A DNA stretch of 64,000 nucleotides from Gallionella sp. (GCA_024641025.1 JAHEDW010000132.1:1-64000); one strand, 5' to 3'. Positions 52,414 to 63,317 are shown, counted from the first letter of the stretch. Notes: generated by a model from the letters alone, not told the origin. Translations and numbers: made by a program.

Positions 52414-52782
52414 ATGAGCATAAGGTTTCGCAGCACAGAACTATCTTCAGCTGAAGCGTCGTTCTTAAAATGGCAGTACGGTTTTGACGAAGAGGATGAA
52501 CCATTCGAGAGAGCATTGTGGCAGGCTATCATGCGTGCTTGGGAGGCTGATAACGCCTCTGGTATAGGCACACACTATCTCGAACGCCTTGGGTGTCGCG
52601 GCGCCTTTCCTGAGGAAGTGGCATTGTATGTACGCTTCAGGTCAGAAGAGAGCGACGTTGTTTGGAATGAATTGATCAGCCGTGCTGGTCTGTCTGATCG
52701 TCGCACAGCCAAAGTCGAAACAACAATCAATCGTCGTCGCGCTGATCGTGCTTTGGGTCGAACTGAGAAGACTGCGCAGTAG
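52414..52782 (+). CDS. Hypothetical protein (122 aa)
   Basis: Open frame with a Met start; no recognised domain. Confidence 0.4.
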   Translation: MSIRFRSTELSSAEASFLKWQYGFDEEDEPFERALWQAIMRAWEADNASGIGTHYLERLGCRGAFPEEVALYVRFRSEESDVVWNELISRAGLSDRRTAKVETTINRRRADRALGRTEKTAQ

Positions 52783-53045
52783 TTGGGAGTCAACCAATAA
52801 CCGACTGTCGATCGGCTACGCCCGAAGTCCAATGTAATACAGCCTGACAGCTACGAGATTTGGGACACCGGCGTCGGAAATTCAGTACGTTCATCAGGGT
52901 TCGCAGAATTGAAGGGCGTCTTTTGGCATGAAGCAGCATGTATATACGGCGTTACATTAGCCGGAAAGTAGTCGTTCAATATTCCTTGATACAGATTGTT
53001 GCATAAAGCACTTCTTGCCTTACTCAAGGTCTGATTGTGAAAAGA

Positions 53046-53076
53046 ATGGACGGCCGAAGCCGTCCATTTTTGCATA
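53046..53076. terminator. Hairpin terminator at the 3' end of the binding-protein gene
   Basis: AATGGACGGC CGAA GCCGTCCATTTTT. Confidence 0.8.
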
Positions 53077-53086
53077 ACACGTGAAA

Positions 53087-54094
53087 TCAAGGTATGGACT
53101 TTGTTTCAAGATCGTCCTTGGATGCGTTGATGAATCCGAATTTCGCATAGGCATTCTGGCCGCTGTCGGATTGGAGGAAAGACAAGTACTTTTTCGCAGC
53201 TTCCTTATGCGTGCTGGATGTCAGTGTGCCGATAGCGTAGGACACTTCGTTGATCAGGCTGTCTTCTGGGGGCAATTTGATCGCGTCGATTGCATGACCC
53301 TCTTTAAGGGCGTTCATGGTCTCGGTCGCCCAAACGATGCCGACATCCACCGTGCCGGCTTTAAGGCCGTCTGGAATCTCGCGGTGATGCACTGAAGTGA
53401 AGTGCACATTGGGTGTCGGGTCGCAGGACTTGCATTCCTTACCGCCTGAAAGCTTGTCCCAAAGGTTGTGATTCTGCAGCACCTTCTTAGCGTAGAACTT
53501 CATGATGCCTTCAGTAAGAGGGTTTGGAAGCATGATCTTCAGGTCTTCTCTCGCCATGTCATCGATGCCCTTGATGTTCTTGGGATTGCCTTTTGCCACC
53601 ATCAGTTCCAATGCGTTATGGATATATATCATGTATGTATCCATCGTACCCTTTCCCTTGAGGGTCTTAAGGTGCCCTAGATCAACCGAGGCGTAGATAT
53701 CAGGCTGCATCGCGTAGTCCTTGCCTTCATAATTCCACCCACCTTTATTAATCGCGTTAAGGATGATGCCAGGGGGTAATGTAATCACCGCGATGTTGCC
53801 AACTTCGGGCTGTGCTTTCTGAAATGCGTTGATTACATCTTCCATTGCAAAAAACTGGTTGCCCGCGAGCCACAAGGTAAGGCTTGCATCACTGTTCATC
53901 TTCTCTAGAGCAGGAGTGCCATTGACAATCTTGCCATCTGCATAAAATATGCGGAGGTCACTGTCTTTATTGGGTGGTATCACCTCGAACGCAGATGCTG
54001 AAGCTGCTTGCTGTGGAGCATCCGCTGCGTAGCCCAGAGAGGTGAACAGTCCCAAAGTGATAAGTGCAAATAGTGCAAAACGTCTTATATACAT
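53087..54094 (-). CDS. Periplasmic substrate-binding protein (ModA/AcfC-like)
   Basis: Signal peptide; LTLWLAGNQFFAMEDVINAFQKAQPEVGNIAVITLPPGIILNAI; DVGIVWATETMNAL; FLQSDSGQNAYAKFGF. Confidence 0.75.
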   Translation of the reverse strand: MYIRRFALFALITLGLFTSLGYAADAPQQAASASAFEVIPPNKDSDLRIFYADGKIVNGTPALEKMNSDASLTLWLAGNQFFAMEDVINAFQKAQPEVGNIAVITLPPGIILNAINKGGWNYEGKDYAMQPDIYASVDLGHLKTLKGKGTMDTYMIYIHNALELMVAKGNPKNIKGIDDMAREDLKIMLPNPLTEGIMKFYAKKVLQNHNLWDKLSGGKECKSCDPTPNVHFTSVHHREIPDGLKAGTVDVGIVWATETMNALKEGHAIDAIKLPPEDSLINEVSYAIGTLTSSTHKEAAKKYLSFLQSDSGQNAYAKFGFINASKDDLETKSIP

Positions 54095-54419
54095 ACTCTC
54101 CTCCATCGCAATGAATTAGCAATAATTTTTCGCAATTCGGAATCTAAGGTTATAGCCTGGCCTGTGCGCCATCACAACTTACACATACAATAACACCATT
54201 TGACATATATGCCAGATTGAGCTCCCTAATAGTGAAAATTGATATCAAGCTAAGTTTGTTCTACTTATCTACTAAATCAACCACTGGCACGAAGTAGAAT
54301 GTCATTTCGCCCAATTGGCAGCCGGAAATTAGTCGGTAGCTGTTCCATGATTCATATCGCTGCATAGCAGAAATTTACGATATGCAGGCCACGTAACTTT
54401 GCGGATGGTTGATGGTTCG

Positions 54420-54779
54420 TCAAGCTGTCTTCGGCTTTGGCACTACTTTTTTGTTAGCAGGTTTAGCTGCATTTTTGCCAGTATTTTTTACATTCTTAGT
54501 AGAGGTAGCCACTTTTTTGGAAGTGGTGACAACGTTGCTGGCGGCCTTACTTATCTTCTTCTTGGCAGTTGCAATCGCTTTTTTAGCGGATTTTTCAACT
54601 TTCTTTTCAGTTGCGGATACTCCTTTGGCGGCCTTACTTATCTTCTTCTTGGCAGTTGCAATCGCTTTTTTAGCGGATTTTTCAACTTTTTTTTCAGTGG
54701 AGGACACTCCTTTGGCGGTCTTACTTATTTTGCGTCCGGCATTTTTTACGCTACCCTTGATACTTTTCAATGTTCCCAT
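54420..54779 (-). CDS. Lys/Ala-rich histone-H1-like protein with 29-aa repeats
   Basis: Repeats KGVS(S/A)TEKKVEKSAKKAIATAKKKISKAA; strongly basic PKPKTA tail. Confidence 0.7.
   Translation of the reverse strand: MGTLKSIKGSVKNAGRKISKTAKGVSSTEKKVEKSAKKAIATAKKKISKAAKGVSATEKKVEKSAKKAIATAKKKISKAASNVVTTSKKVATSTKNVKNTGKNAAKPANKKVVPKPKTA
54541..54740. repeat. 87-bp tandem repeat (two full units plus a partial third) inside the H1-like gene
   Basis: gcggccttacttatcttcttcttggcag at 54541 and 54628, gcggtcttacttat at 54715. Confidence 0.9.
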
Positions 54780-55157
54780 GATTTCCCCCTTAGATAGTGA
54801 TTAAACAGACCTTGCGGTACAAAAACAAAATACTTGTTACACAATGCGCTTTTTCAGCATTATGGTCAATATGCTAAACGGTCTAGATATTTGAAGATTG
54901 ACTGGATATAAACTAACCTCAACCGCCCGATTTTGGCACCAAGAAGTCGCCTGACATGGGGGAATACTTCTTCAATATATTCTTGAATTTATCCGAAATT
55001 AAGCGTATAAAATACGTGTAGTTTTGTTAATAGGACCTGAGAAGCTAGTTGTTAATGGGAGACGCCTATCGACCATTCAATGATTAATTCACTATGATTC
55101 ATTACCCGCGTCAGTATTCTATGACTGGCCTATGCGGCATCCCTTATGCCGACACAA

Positions 55158-55179
55158 GACGCCACATTTATGTGGCGTC
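55158..55179. terminator. Hairpin downstream of the lipoprotein gene
   Basis: GACGCCACA TTTA TGTGGCGTC. Confidence 0.5.
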
Positions 55180-55248
55180 GCTATTTTCAATAATCGATAT
55201 GGATAACTAAACAACCAAAGCGTGATAATCGGATGACTCTGATCAACT

Positions 55249-56565
55249 CTACTCTGGCGTGTTGAAGACATAGTAGCCAAGCAGCATGTCGGATGAGTAG
55301 CAGCCGCTTTGACGCATCCAGCGTGTGACCATAATCTGGCCATCGACTACAAATCGCGCGCGCACTGACCAGTAATAACGGCTGGCAGGGGAGAGTGCGA
55401 TTTCCAGAGCGTGCTGCGGGGCCGCAAGGCTTGTGCGCTCATAGATGAGCCGGTTTCGCCATTGCAGATGCCAAGGGCGATTCCGCTGATCAACGTCCTC
55501 GTCCCAGATCCTAAGGTCATAGGTTACGTTACTGATCTTTTGCAGTACCTCGGGAACGAGTTTCTGTTGGATAATTTCGCTTGGGAATCTGGTCCAGTAT
55601 AGCGTCGGCTGTAGTGTGTTGGTGCGTGATGGTGAGAGCGGCTCTATCCAACACCTTTCTTCCCAGATATTAGAGACAATAGGCAGCGCGATTGGGGTGA
55701 TAAGAAACGCTTCGTCGTAGATTCGCTCGGCGAGATCGCGATATGCCTGCTCGATTTCCTCGCCTAGCACCCGACCGCCGTCAGCTAGCCACTTAGTTAG
55801 CTCGTGTGGCCCACTCTTGTAATCAAGCTGCCACTCGAAAGGTGTTGTTCCTTCCGCTACGCGCACCAGCCGTGCATGCGCATTCATGAAGAAGTGGAGT
55901 GTATGCGGAGGACGACATTCCCAGTTGTTCATTATGCAACCGTCTAAGCCGATTTCTTTGATGGCGACCTCGATGACGGTGTCTATCCCATCGTCGCGCA
56001 GTTGTGCGTAGTCGGGATGTTCTTCCGGCTTATCAGGCCCTGCCTGATCTACGATTATGAACCGCCTCCTTGTATCCTTGTTGAGCATTGACGAGAGATG
56101 TTCGGCAAATGTTTTCTGCACATCTAGTCCGGTGACCGCCTTACTGATGGCGGACTCTATATCCAATGCCGTAGTGGCAGACACTGTACCCTTGGATGTA
56201 CGCTCGGCGTCCACTACAGCCATGGCTCCCGATCCGATAATGCCGGTCAGAATTATGACTGGAGCCGCTATGGGTGAGGCGGCCGCAGCAACAAACGTAG
56301 TGGTCGCCGTTCCTCCACCCGCTGTTAGTGCGGCCTGTTTTACGCTGGCACCCGACTTGTGGCGCCAGTTGATGAGGAAATTTGACTGAGGAATATAGCG
56401 CACAGGAACAATAGCCAGTTCGCCGAACTTATCGCGTTCCGACTGAGATGGCACGGGCAGTGCCACGGTGTTGGCGCAACCGCACTGCAGAACTAGAAGG
56501 GAGGCCATTAACCAAGGCAACGCACATCGCCATACGCTTTGATCTTTGCGGGTGGGTATGGCCAT
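55249..56565 (-). CDS. Hypothetical lipoprotein (438 aa)
   Basis: Lipobox VLQCGCAN; alternating hydrophobic helix region GGGTATTTFVAAAASPIAAPVIILTGIIGSGAMAVVD. Confidence 0.6.
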   Translation of the reverse strand: MAIPTRKDQSVWRCALPWLMASLLVLQCGCANTVALPVPSQSERDKFGELAIVPVRYIPQSNFLINWRHKSGASVKQAALTAGGGTATTTFVAAAASPIAAPVIILTGIIGSGAMAVVDAERTSKGTVSATTALDIESAISKAVTGLDVQKTFAEHLSSMLNKDTRRRFIIVDQAGPDKPEEHPDYAQLRDDGIDTVIEVAIKEIGLDGCIMNNWECRPPHTLHFFMNAHARLVRVAEGTTPFEWQLDYKSGPHELTKWLADGGRVLGEEIEQAYRDLAERIYDEAFLITPIALPIVSNIWEERCWIEPLSPSRTNTLQPTLYWTRFPSEIIQQKLVPEVLQKISNVTYDLRIWDEDVDQRNRPWHLQWRNRLIYERTSLAAPQHALEIALSPASRYYWSVRARFVVDGQIMVTRWMRQSGCYSSDMLLGYYVFNTPE

Positions 56566-56899
56566 TAGGAACCTAACAATTATGCATATGACAGATCCGT
56601 TCAGACATGATTTTATAACACTGATAATCCAAAAGGATCTATATCTGAAGTTCAGATTCTGGCATCGAGTGGTACTTCAATATACGCAATAGATTACCTG
56701 AAAGCGTGAATTGGTGCTTTGCAATCAAATTGGATAATCAGATTTCCGGAAAGCGGATACTGGTGACGTGGAGCTGACGACATATTGTTTTCGGTAGCGC
56801 GTGGTCGACTTCTAACTTTCAATCTCGCTAGGTAAAGTTCTCTAAAGTCGTTCTGCCAAGATAATCCGCTGAGGTCTAAGGGTCGATTTAATCTCTTCT

Positions 56900-57442
56900 T
56901 CAGAACAGCATAATTTCAGAAGCTAAAGCTGATGTCTTGATTTCAAAATTACCCATAATTTGTTGCCATTCTTCTCCGTGGCGAGTCCCGATATATTCAA
57001 GGAACGATGCGTCTGGATCATTCAGAAGAATACCCATAGCATATCCATCAACATTGTCTGTGATCTTCATCAGAACGTCGTATTTGGAACCGGTCGCCAT
57101 CGCATCATCAATCACGACTGGGGCCGGATCGAAGAACACCCTTGGAACCTCATAGCGTAGTGCTTCAGTAAAATCGGATTGAATGGCTGATTTTGCTTCG
57201 GCAAAGCTGCGAGAATCAGAGTAGTGCCCGAAGGCGCGTATCTCAAAATACTGCTGCACAGGGGGCGAAAGCTCTTGTTCATGTGCCGCCTCAAAAGCCG
57301 CGTCTATCTCAGTTCTGTTACCCCCCTTCATGTGTATCCGGATGATGAGCGCCTCGGACATACCTGCAAACCCATTGGCCTGGAAATAGCGAACGATGCG
57401 CTTTGCTGCCTCATTAGCCTGAAGATTAAGATTGTTTTTCAT
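56900..57442 (-). CDS. Hypothetical protein (180 aa)
   Basis: Open frame, ATG start, no recognised domain. Confidence 0.45.
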   Translation of the reverse strand: MKNNLNLQANEAAKRIVRYFQANGFAGMSEALIIRIHMKGGNRTEIDAAFEAAHEQELSPPVQQYFEIRAFGHYSDSRSFAEAKSAIQSDFTEALRYEVPRVFFDPAPVVIDDAMATGSKYDVLMKITDNVDGYAMGILLNDPDASFLEYIGTRHGEEWQQIMGNFEIKTSALASEIMLF

Positions 57443-57596
57443 GGTAACCCGATTTATAAGTAGGCAAACATTTTACCTAAAGCGGACAAGGAAAGCACTC
57501 ACCAGAAGTCACTGTGAAATGCATAACTCAAATTTCTTCGCGCAAGAATTTCCCTCGGCAAGGTAGAATCACGAAACAAATTCGATCATATCAGCC

Positions 57597-58592
57597 GTGA
57601 GTATCTCAATCGAAACTATCCAGGGATATCTTGTCCACCCATCGACCCTGCTTGTATTGTTCTTGGCAGCAAGCTTGATGATGATCTGGCGTCTACATTC
57701 GATGGAGAGCAAGGGTTTCGAAGGTACTGTCTTAGGTACGCTGATAATGCCATACTGCTCTGGATTCGCGAATCTCGTCTTTGCCTTTGTCATGAGCAGT
57801 GCACCAAGTAATGGCGGATTTGTCATCGAGAACAGCCTCGTCAACAATGCCACCAACCTGACGTTGATCCTTGGCGTGGCCGCCATCTTTGCTTCGGCTG
57901 CTGTGATTCAAAAAGGCTCCTCAAGGCGGCAAGCCAAGTTACATGCGGAATTTCAGCGTATCAACCGGCTGAATCTGCTGTTCACCCTGATCGCATTGTT
58001 CATGTTCACCGGGACGCTCTGGGCCTTGGCCAAAGACGGAGTACTGGACTTCTATGATGGTCTGGTGTTGGTCGGACTGTTCATGTTCTGGCAGGTGTTG
58101 CACGTGTTCGAAGTGCTCAAGGACAACATCCGCAAGGAAAAATCGTTCCACTGGTCGCTCCTGATCGATATCTTACTGCTCGGAGCTAGTGCCTACTGCA
58201 TCTACTTCTCGGTCGACCATCTTGTGGAGTGGGTCACAACTAGCAATAGTCCGTATCTGAGCTTTGCCAAGCTGGGTTGGTTCAGCGGTCTGTTGATGGT
58301 CGTACCCAATGCCTTCCTAGCGATATATTACACACGTATCGGCAGGCAGGATATCGTCATAAGTTCACAAATTGGTGATGGACATATCTGCATCCCGATG
58401 AGCATAGGTCTGTTCGCAGTATTCAATCCCATTCAGGTTCCTGATTTCTTTCAAATGGGAGCCTTTGTCATATTGGGTGCCGGGGCAGTACATTTCCTGT
58501 CTATCACCATTTTTGGAAGAGTTCCACGCATGGTCGGCTTTGGCCTTATCGGTGTCTATTCCTTGTTCTTGTATAAAGGACTCATACAGTAG
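57597..58592 (+). CDS. Sodium/calcium exchanger (CaCA)-family membrane protein
   Basis: Two alpha-repeat-like segments: GFANLVFAFVMSSAPSNGGFVIENSLVNNATNLTLILG and VPNAFLAIYYTRIGRQDIVISSQIGDGHICIPMSIGL; GTG start. Confidence 0.65.
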   Translation: MSISIETIQGYLVHPSTLLVLFLAASLMMIWRLHSMESKGFEGTVLGTLIMPYCSGFANLVFAFVMSSAPSNGGFVIENSLVNNATNLTLILGVAAIFASAAVIQKGSSRRQAKLHAEFQRINRLNLLFTLIALFMFTGTLWALAKDGVLDFYDGLVLVGLFMFWQVLHVFEVLKDNIRKEKSFHWSLLIDILLLGASAYCIYFSVDHLVEWVTTSNSPYLSFAKLGWFSGLLMVVPNAFLAIYYTRIGRQDIVISSQIGDGHICIPMSIGLFAVFNPIQVPDFFQMGAFVILGAGAVHFLSITIFGRVPRMVGFGLIGVYSLFLYKGLIQ

Positions 58593-58764
58593 GTTCGACG
58601 TTTCAGTCGACTGTTTCTGGCAAAAAATGAGCTACAACCAACTCAATTCATCGCCCGGAAGCAGTCGTTCACCAAGTGCGACTCCCGACACATAGCGGCC
58701 GTTCGATTTTCTAGAAAAGGGCGCTCAACGTTTGAACTACCGCACACTGACGAATCCAAGGATT

Positions 58765-59247
58765 TCAATATGGTGTTCCATCTTTGCGGACGAACTGCCA
58801 GTTACCGTCGCTGCCAAGAACGGCTTTCAAGTCGTCGTCAGGATAAGTGACGGAATCTCCTGCCGAACGGTCGCCAATTTCTAGATAGAGGACATCTTCG
58901 TTTGTTCGGTTGACGAGTTGATGAGCATTTCCGCTACCGGCTTTTAATCCCGCGCACATGCCCGGAGTAAGGGATGTCTCGCCTTGATCGGTAATAAGTA
59001 CAGGGTAACCCTCCAAGACGTAGAGAAACTCATCTTGTTTGGAATGCGCGTGACGAAGGGCGGAACCGGCTCCTGAAACAAGGCGAGTGAGGTTGACGCC
59101 GAAATTCGACAAACCAAACAAGTCGCCAAGCGGTCGCTTTTCTCTCCCGGCCATGCGGGAGGCATACGGCACTGGGTAATTTGAAGGCTGGGTTCGAGGT
59201 GGAGCGTTCAGCGCGACAATTGCGACAGGTATTTCTGGATCGGGCAT
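58765..59247 (-). CDS. Cupin-domain protein
   Basis: FGVNLTRLVSGAGSALRHAHSKQDEFLYVLEGYPVLITDQGETSLTPGMCAGLKAGSGNAHQLVNRT. Confidence 0.87.
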   Translation of the reverse strand: MPDPEIPVAIVALNAPPRTQPSNYPVPYASRMAGREKRPLGDLFGLSNFGVNLTRLVSGAGSALRHAHSKQDEFLYVLEGYPVLITDQGETSLTPGMCAGLKAGSGNAHQLVNRTNEDVLYLEIGDRSAGDSVTYPDDDLKAVLGSDGNWQFVRKDGTPY

Positions 59248-59333
59248 GGTGAATCCAAGGGTGAATGAATGGGCACTAACGTAAAAGTAAGGGGCGAAGC
59301 CATGCAGTGGCGGAGTTCCGCTTGACTGCCAGG

Positions 59334-59654
59334 TTAGGGCTCGACTGGACGGCCATTTTTATACACCGCCGATATAGGAGTGCCACAAGAATAACATTTT
59401 CCTTCTGGCCATCTTAGATCGAACACCGAGTACCCACGAAACACCTGCATTTTGCGGCAGCCAGTATTTTGACACCGCAACGAGAAAGCATAAAGGACAA
59501 CAAAGACGCCGAACCACAACGCAAGCCAGAAGTGAAAAGGCGAAGTAAAAGCACCCTCATTAACTTCTTGCGGTTCGCGTAATGCAACATGGACTAATGT
59601 TAATACCAGCTGAATGAGCAGCAAGTAGATAAGGCGTCTTTTATATTTACTCAT
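59334..59654 (-). CDS. Small membrane protein with Cys pairs
   Basis: Two hydrophobic helices; CQNTGC and CYSC motifs. Confidence 0.4.
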   Translation of the reverse strand: MSKYKRRLIYLLLIQLVLTLVHVALREPQEVNEGAFTSPFHFWLALWFGVFVVLYAFSLRCQNTGCRKMQVFRGYSVFDLRWPEGKCYSCGTPISAVYKNGRPVEP

Positions 59655-60325
59655 GTCCCTCTCTTGAGCACTAACATTTATAAGACAGACCCGCCGGTCA
59701 GTACTTTTAAAAATAGTAAGGCGTGCTTATTTTTAGCAACTGATTCATCCATTGGATACCCCTTTGTTTTGCCTGTCCTCTTATGCATTAATAGTACGGA
59801 AAGAAGCCGCAACGGAAATCTATCACTAAATTCATTATTGGGGGGAGTTACTGAGGGACTGCTTATAGCACGTAGGGTGAATTCATTACTGCGAACTGCC
59901 TGCCGTAAACCGGTCACTGATAATTATAACTTTGATATGTGAAAATCTTGGTAATTCAATAACTCTCGAAAATGGGATTCCAGACACAAAATACTTCCCT
60001 GATTCTGAGGAAATGGGAAGGCTCATGCAAAGCATCTATATATAAAACAATAACTTAATGGTTGGCACGTAATATGCTTACAATTAGTAGGGGTTATGTC
60101 CAAAGGTCAATTATGCACCTAATGTTTAATAAATTTAGAAGAGCTTTGAAACAGTTAACGAGGTTACACGCTAAGCTTTTACCAACTATATCAATGGTCA
60201 CCAGCACTACATTATCGCCATCCGCGCATACTGGTGGTTCGACTGTCCAGAATGACAGATTCACCAATAAAACGGGTGGTGATATTTTTAGTTTCGTTTA
60301 TGGTTCTTGTTTTATTCGAGCGGTT

Positions 60326-60781
60326 ATGGTTCGCCTTGGTTTATTGTTCGTGCTCGTTGGGTTAGCGACTATGGCGCAAGCCGCAGAGACTGAAGAGGGC
60401 TTTTTTGCACCAAAGCTTAATTTGCTAAAAACCCAGTTCAACCAATCCGGCACCGATTTTCTGCCCCCTTACCAGCTTGGCGCAAGTGTTGTAATTGCTC
60501 CACCACTGGATAGCGCACCCATAGGATTAGGGCTCGGCAGATCCTTCCAGTTACCCTCTGATTCCAAACCGCAACAAGAAACCGACCGTGCAATGAACAC
60601 GCACTGGCAACGGACTTATGATGACATCCGCGATACCGCGCTAGATCTTGTACGTTTCGAGCTTAAGGGGGAAAGGACAAATATTTCATTCCAACCCGGC
60701 TTGGTTTCGATTGAGGTAGATCAGCTTGATATCTTGCTTCAGTCACACTCGGTATCGATGTTGTGGAGCTCAGCATTTTGA
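60326..60781 (+). CDS. Secreted hypothetical protein (start reset to MVRLGLLFVLVGLATMAQA)
   Basis: Clear signal peptide from the internal Met; the upstream extension to 60062 lacks protein-like character. Confidence 0.5.
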   Translation: MVRLGLLFVLVGLATMAQAAETEEGFFAPKLNLLKTQFNQSGTDFLPPYQLGASVVIAPPLDSAPIGLGLGRSFQLPSDSKPQQETDRAMNTHWQRTYDDIRDTALDLVRFELKGERTNISFQPGLVSIEVDQLDILLQSHSVSMLWSSAF

Positions 60782-61183
60782 AATGGCTAGTCACTCATCA
60801 AAGATTAGACTATGTGTTGACGGCCAACATAAGCCATTTCCCATCGAGAAAACTCTGATATCTGAATTCACTATTTTTTAATCCGCTATGTGTCGTTACG
60901 AATCAGTGTGAACAGAGTAAATCCAGTTACTTGATATATCCAAGTCAGCGAATGGCTGCTGATGGTACGAAACGCTTACGTCACATGTCAATATTACCTG
61001 CCACAAAACCATCATTCGTAGAAAGACACAGTGACGTAAACCTACAAGTCGATTTCCCCTTAGCTTTAGTTCAACTGAGTGTCGGAAAAATAATCCAGAT
61101 ACTATAAGGCTGTCATGCTAACTTGGCGTTTTGCTTTCAGCTAGCCCACTACTGCTGGTATGGGGAATCGATCATATCGACTC

Positions 61184-61840
61184 TTACCGAGAGCTGCTAT
61201 CTGCCAATGCCTGATCAACAAGTGCCTTCAACTGTTCAAAGCCAAAACTCGGCAGCGGCTTGCCGTTAACGAAAAATTCTGGTGTCATGGTGACGTTAAG
61301 CGTCTTCGCATCAGCAAGGTCTTGTGCGATAACGCTGGCAGTCTCCGTAGAGTTCATGTCTATGTTCATCTGATCCATATTCAAACCGATGCCGCTGAGA
61401 ATCCGCCATGCCGCCTCCACGTTGGCCGTGTGATGCTGCGTCCAGTCAGGCTGATAATCCAGTAAGGTTTCGAGTGCTACCCACAATTTCCCCTGACGAC
61501 GTGCACCTTCAAGCATCGCAACCACCTTATCAGAACCGGGGTGAAAGGGAGCGTACCGCAGCACGATGCGTATCTTCTCAGGGTTGGCAGCCATGATCTG
61601 CTTGACCATCGGGTAGAACTCTCTGCAGGTTTCGCAGGCCGGATCGAGAAATTCAACGATGGTCACCGGTGCATCGATCTTGCCCGAAATGGGCGAGTTC
61701 ATGCGCACCAGCGCGGCACGATTGGCTTCGGCAAGCTGCTTGGCTGCTTCCTCTTTCTGACCGGTATAGAACAGTGCACCCGCGACAAAGGCCAGTAGCA
61801 GAATGATCGCGGTAACGATGAAGATGGTTTTTTGTTTCAT
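61184..61840 (-). CDS. DsbA-family thiol:disulfide oxidoreductase (BdbD-like)
   Basis: ITPVTIVEFLDPACETCREFYPMVKQIMA-type active site (CETC); FFVNGKPLPSFGFEQLKALVDQAL. Confidence 0.9.
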   Translation of the reverse strand: MKQKTIFIVTAIILLLAFVAGALFYTGQKEEAAKQLAEANRAALVRMNSPISGKIDAPVTIVEFLDPACETCREFYPMVKQIMAANPEKIRIVLRYAPFHPGSDKVVAMLEGARRQGKLWVALETLLDYQPDWTQHHTANVEAAWRILSGIGLNMDQMNIDMNSTETASVIAQDLADAKTLNVTMTPEFFVNGKPLPSFGFEQLKALVDQALADSSSR

Positions 61841-62265
61841 TTGGAGCCTTTAAGGTGGGCAGCCAGTAGCAAGCCTGTGATGAATGAGAACGAAAGCACG
61901 GAAAGGAGCGGTATGGTCACGAAGCCGAACCAGATTACCGGGATGTTGGAACATGGCACGCCCTGCTGGCAGGGCTTAAGGTTCTCAGGTATCCATCCAG
62001 CGGTGAGCGCCAGATGAAACAGAGCCAGTCCCAAGCCCGTCATCGCCAGCGGCAAGGCATACCTTACCACACGCGGGTCTAAGGGGAACAGCCCGGCGGC
62101 GAGCACCATCACCAGTGGGAACATCGCGATGCGCTGGTACCAGCAAAGTATGCAGGGAGTGTAGCCCATCACCTCGCCGAGAAACAGCGCGCCCAGGGTC
62201 GACACCGTAACGATTAGCCAAGCGCTAAAGATCAGAGTCCATACGATGGGTGTGGTGTTGGGCAT
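61837..62265 (-). CDS. dsbB: Disulfide bond formation protein DsbB-like
   Basis: TM helices; YTPCILCWYQRIAMFPL; CQQGVPC; coupled to the DsbA-like gene. Confidence 0.88.
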   Translation of the reverse strand: MPNTTPIVWTLIFSAWLIVTVSTLGALFLGEVMGYTPCILCWYQRIAMFPLVMVLAAGLFPLDPRVVRYALPLAMTGLGLALFHLALTAGWIPENLKPCQQGVPCSNIPVIWFGFVTIPLLSVLSFSFITGLLLAAHLKGSK

Positions 62266-62458
62266 GGAATAAAAACTTCGGGTATATATTTTGACTAATG
62301 AGCTAAGTCAGTTCCGACTTAATTTTATTCTAAAATAGAGATGCACAAGCCGAAACATTTGGGGAATTCTACCTATACGCATTTTCGATGCGTTGTGCTT
62401 AGTATCTGTTATTGGCACATAGCTGCGATTAGCATGAGTTCCCAGTTTTATACTAAAT

Positions 62459-62535
62459 TGGTGCGCCCGGAGCGATTCGAACGCCCGACCGCCTGGTTCG
62501 AAGCCAGGTGCTCTATCCAGCTGAGCTACGGACGC
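62459..62535 (-). tRNA. tRNA-Arg(TCG)
   Basis: GCGTCCGTAGCTCAGCTGGATAGAGCACCTGGCTTCGAACCAGGCGGTCGGGCGTTCGAATCGCTCCGGGCGCACCA; cloverleaf arms pair, anticodon loop CTTCGAA. Confidence 0.97.
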
Positions 62536-62751
62536 ATTTATTAGGTAACAAGGGAGAAATCAACACCCATGCCATATTGTTCATCCAGCAGACTGATTGT
62601 AATCAATTTCCAGAAATTTATGCACTATAATAATTAAAGCAGAATGCAAACACGCTATCCGAGGTAAAGGTAGGGACGGCGCATTTGCCGCATTTTTGCT
62701 ATACGCTATAATCTTTCGTCCTATTTACAATCAATTGATGAGGGTAACAAC

Positions 62752-63168
62752 TTGGCACCGAATAAAGCACGCGCCCACTTCACACTAAGCGGTTATCATT
62801 TTAATCCTGATGACATCACGCTTCTACTTGGCATCGAACCTACCTCGGTTGATGCATCCGGCGCGCGCAGTGCTCTCGATAAACCCGTGATCAGTTCATG
62901 GGAGCTATCAACGGAAACGATGACGGACAATGTTGACGTTTATAAAATGACGGAAATCATCATTAAAAAAATAGAACCGGCCAAGGAAAAAATCCTGCAA
63001 GTAATTAAAAGCCACAACTTATCCCCCAGAATCGTCGTAGAACTGGTGCTGTCTGTTGATAAAGGCGAAACATGTCCAGATGTGGGTTTCGGCGCCAGAA
63101 CGATTCGGTTTTTGGCAGATATTGGCGCTTTTATTAATGTGGATTACCAGCTTTCTGAGCGTAATTAA
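62752..63168 (+). CDS. DUF4279-like protein (TTG start)
   Basis: ARAHFTLSGYHFNPDDITLLLGIEPTSVDASGARSALDKPVISSWELSTE. Confidence 0.6.
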   Translation: MAPNKARAHFTLSGYHFNPDDITLLLGIEPTSVDASGARSALDKPVISSWELSTETMTDNVDVYKMTEIIIKKIEPAKEKILQVIKSHNLSPRIVVELVLSVDKGETCPDVGFGARTIRFLADIGAFINVDYQLSERN

Positions 63169-63195
63169 GCTTTTAATAGTACAGTATTTTAAAAA

Positions 63196-63218
63196 AAGCA
63201 CGCTATAAAAGCGTGCTT
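63196..63218 (-). terminator. Rho-independent terminator (minus strand)
   Basis: AAGCACGCT/AGCGTGCTT stem with T-tract on the minus strand. Confidence 0.75.
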
Positions 63219-63317
63219 ACCATAAATTATATTCAGACTTGAGTTGTTTAGAGTAATCCGCGCGGCCTTCGACTATCTATCAAAGTGCCGCGCAGCTCAT
63301 TGCATTAAATACTCTAG

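Noticed and set aside
54399-54804. Two overlapping plus-strand ORFs opposite the H1-like gene
   Set aside because: Repeat-derived antisense frames; the minus strand has a coherent basic protein and start.
60062-60325. N-terminal extension of the 239-aa ORF
   Set aside because: The signal peptide begins at the internal Met (60326); the extension looks non-coding.
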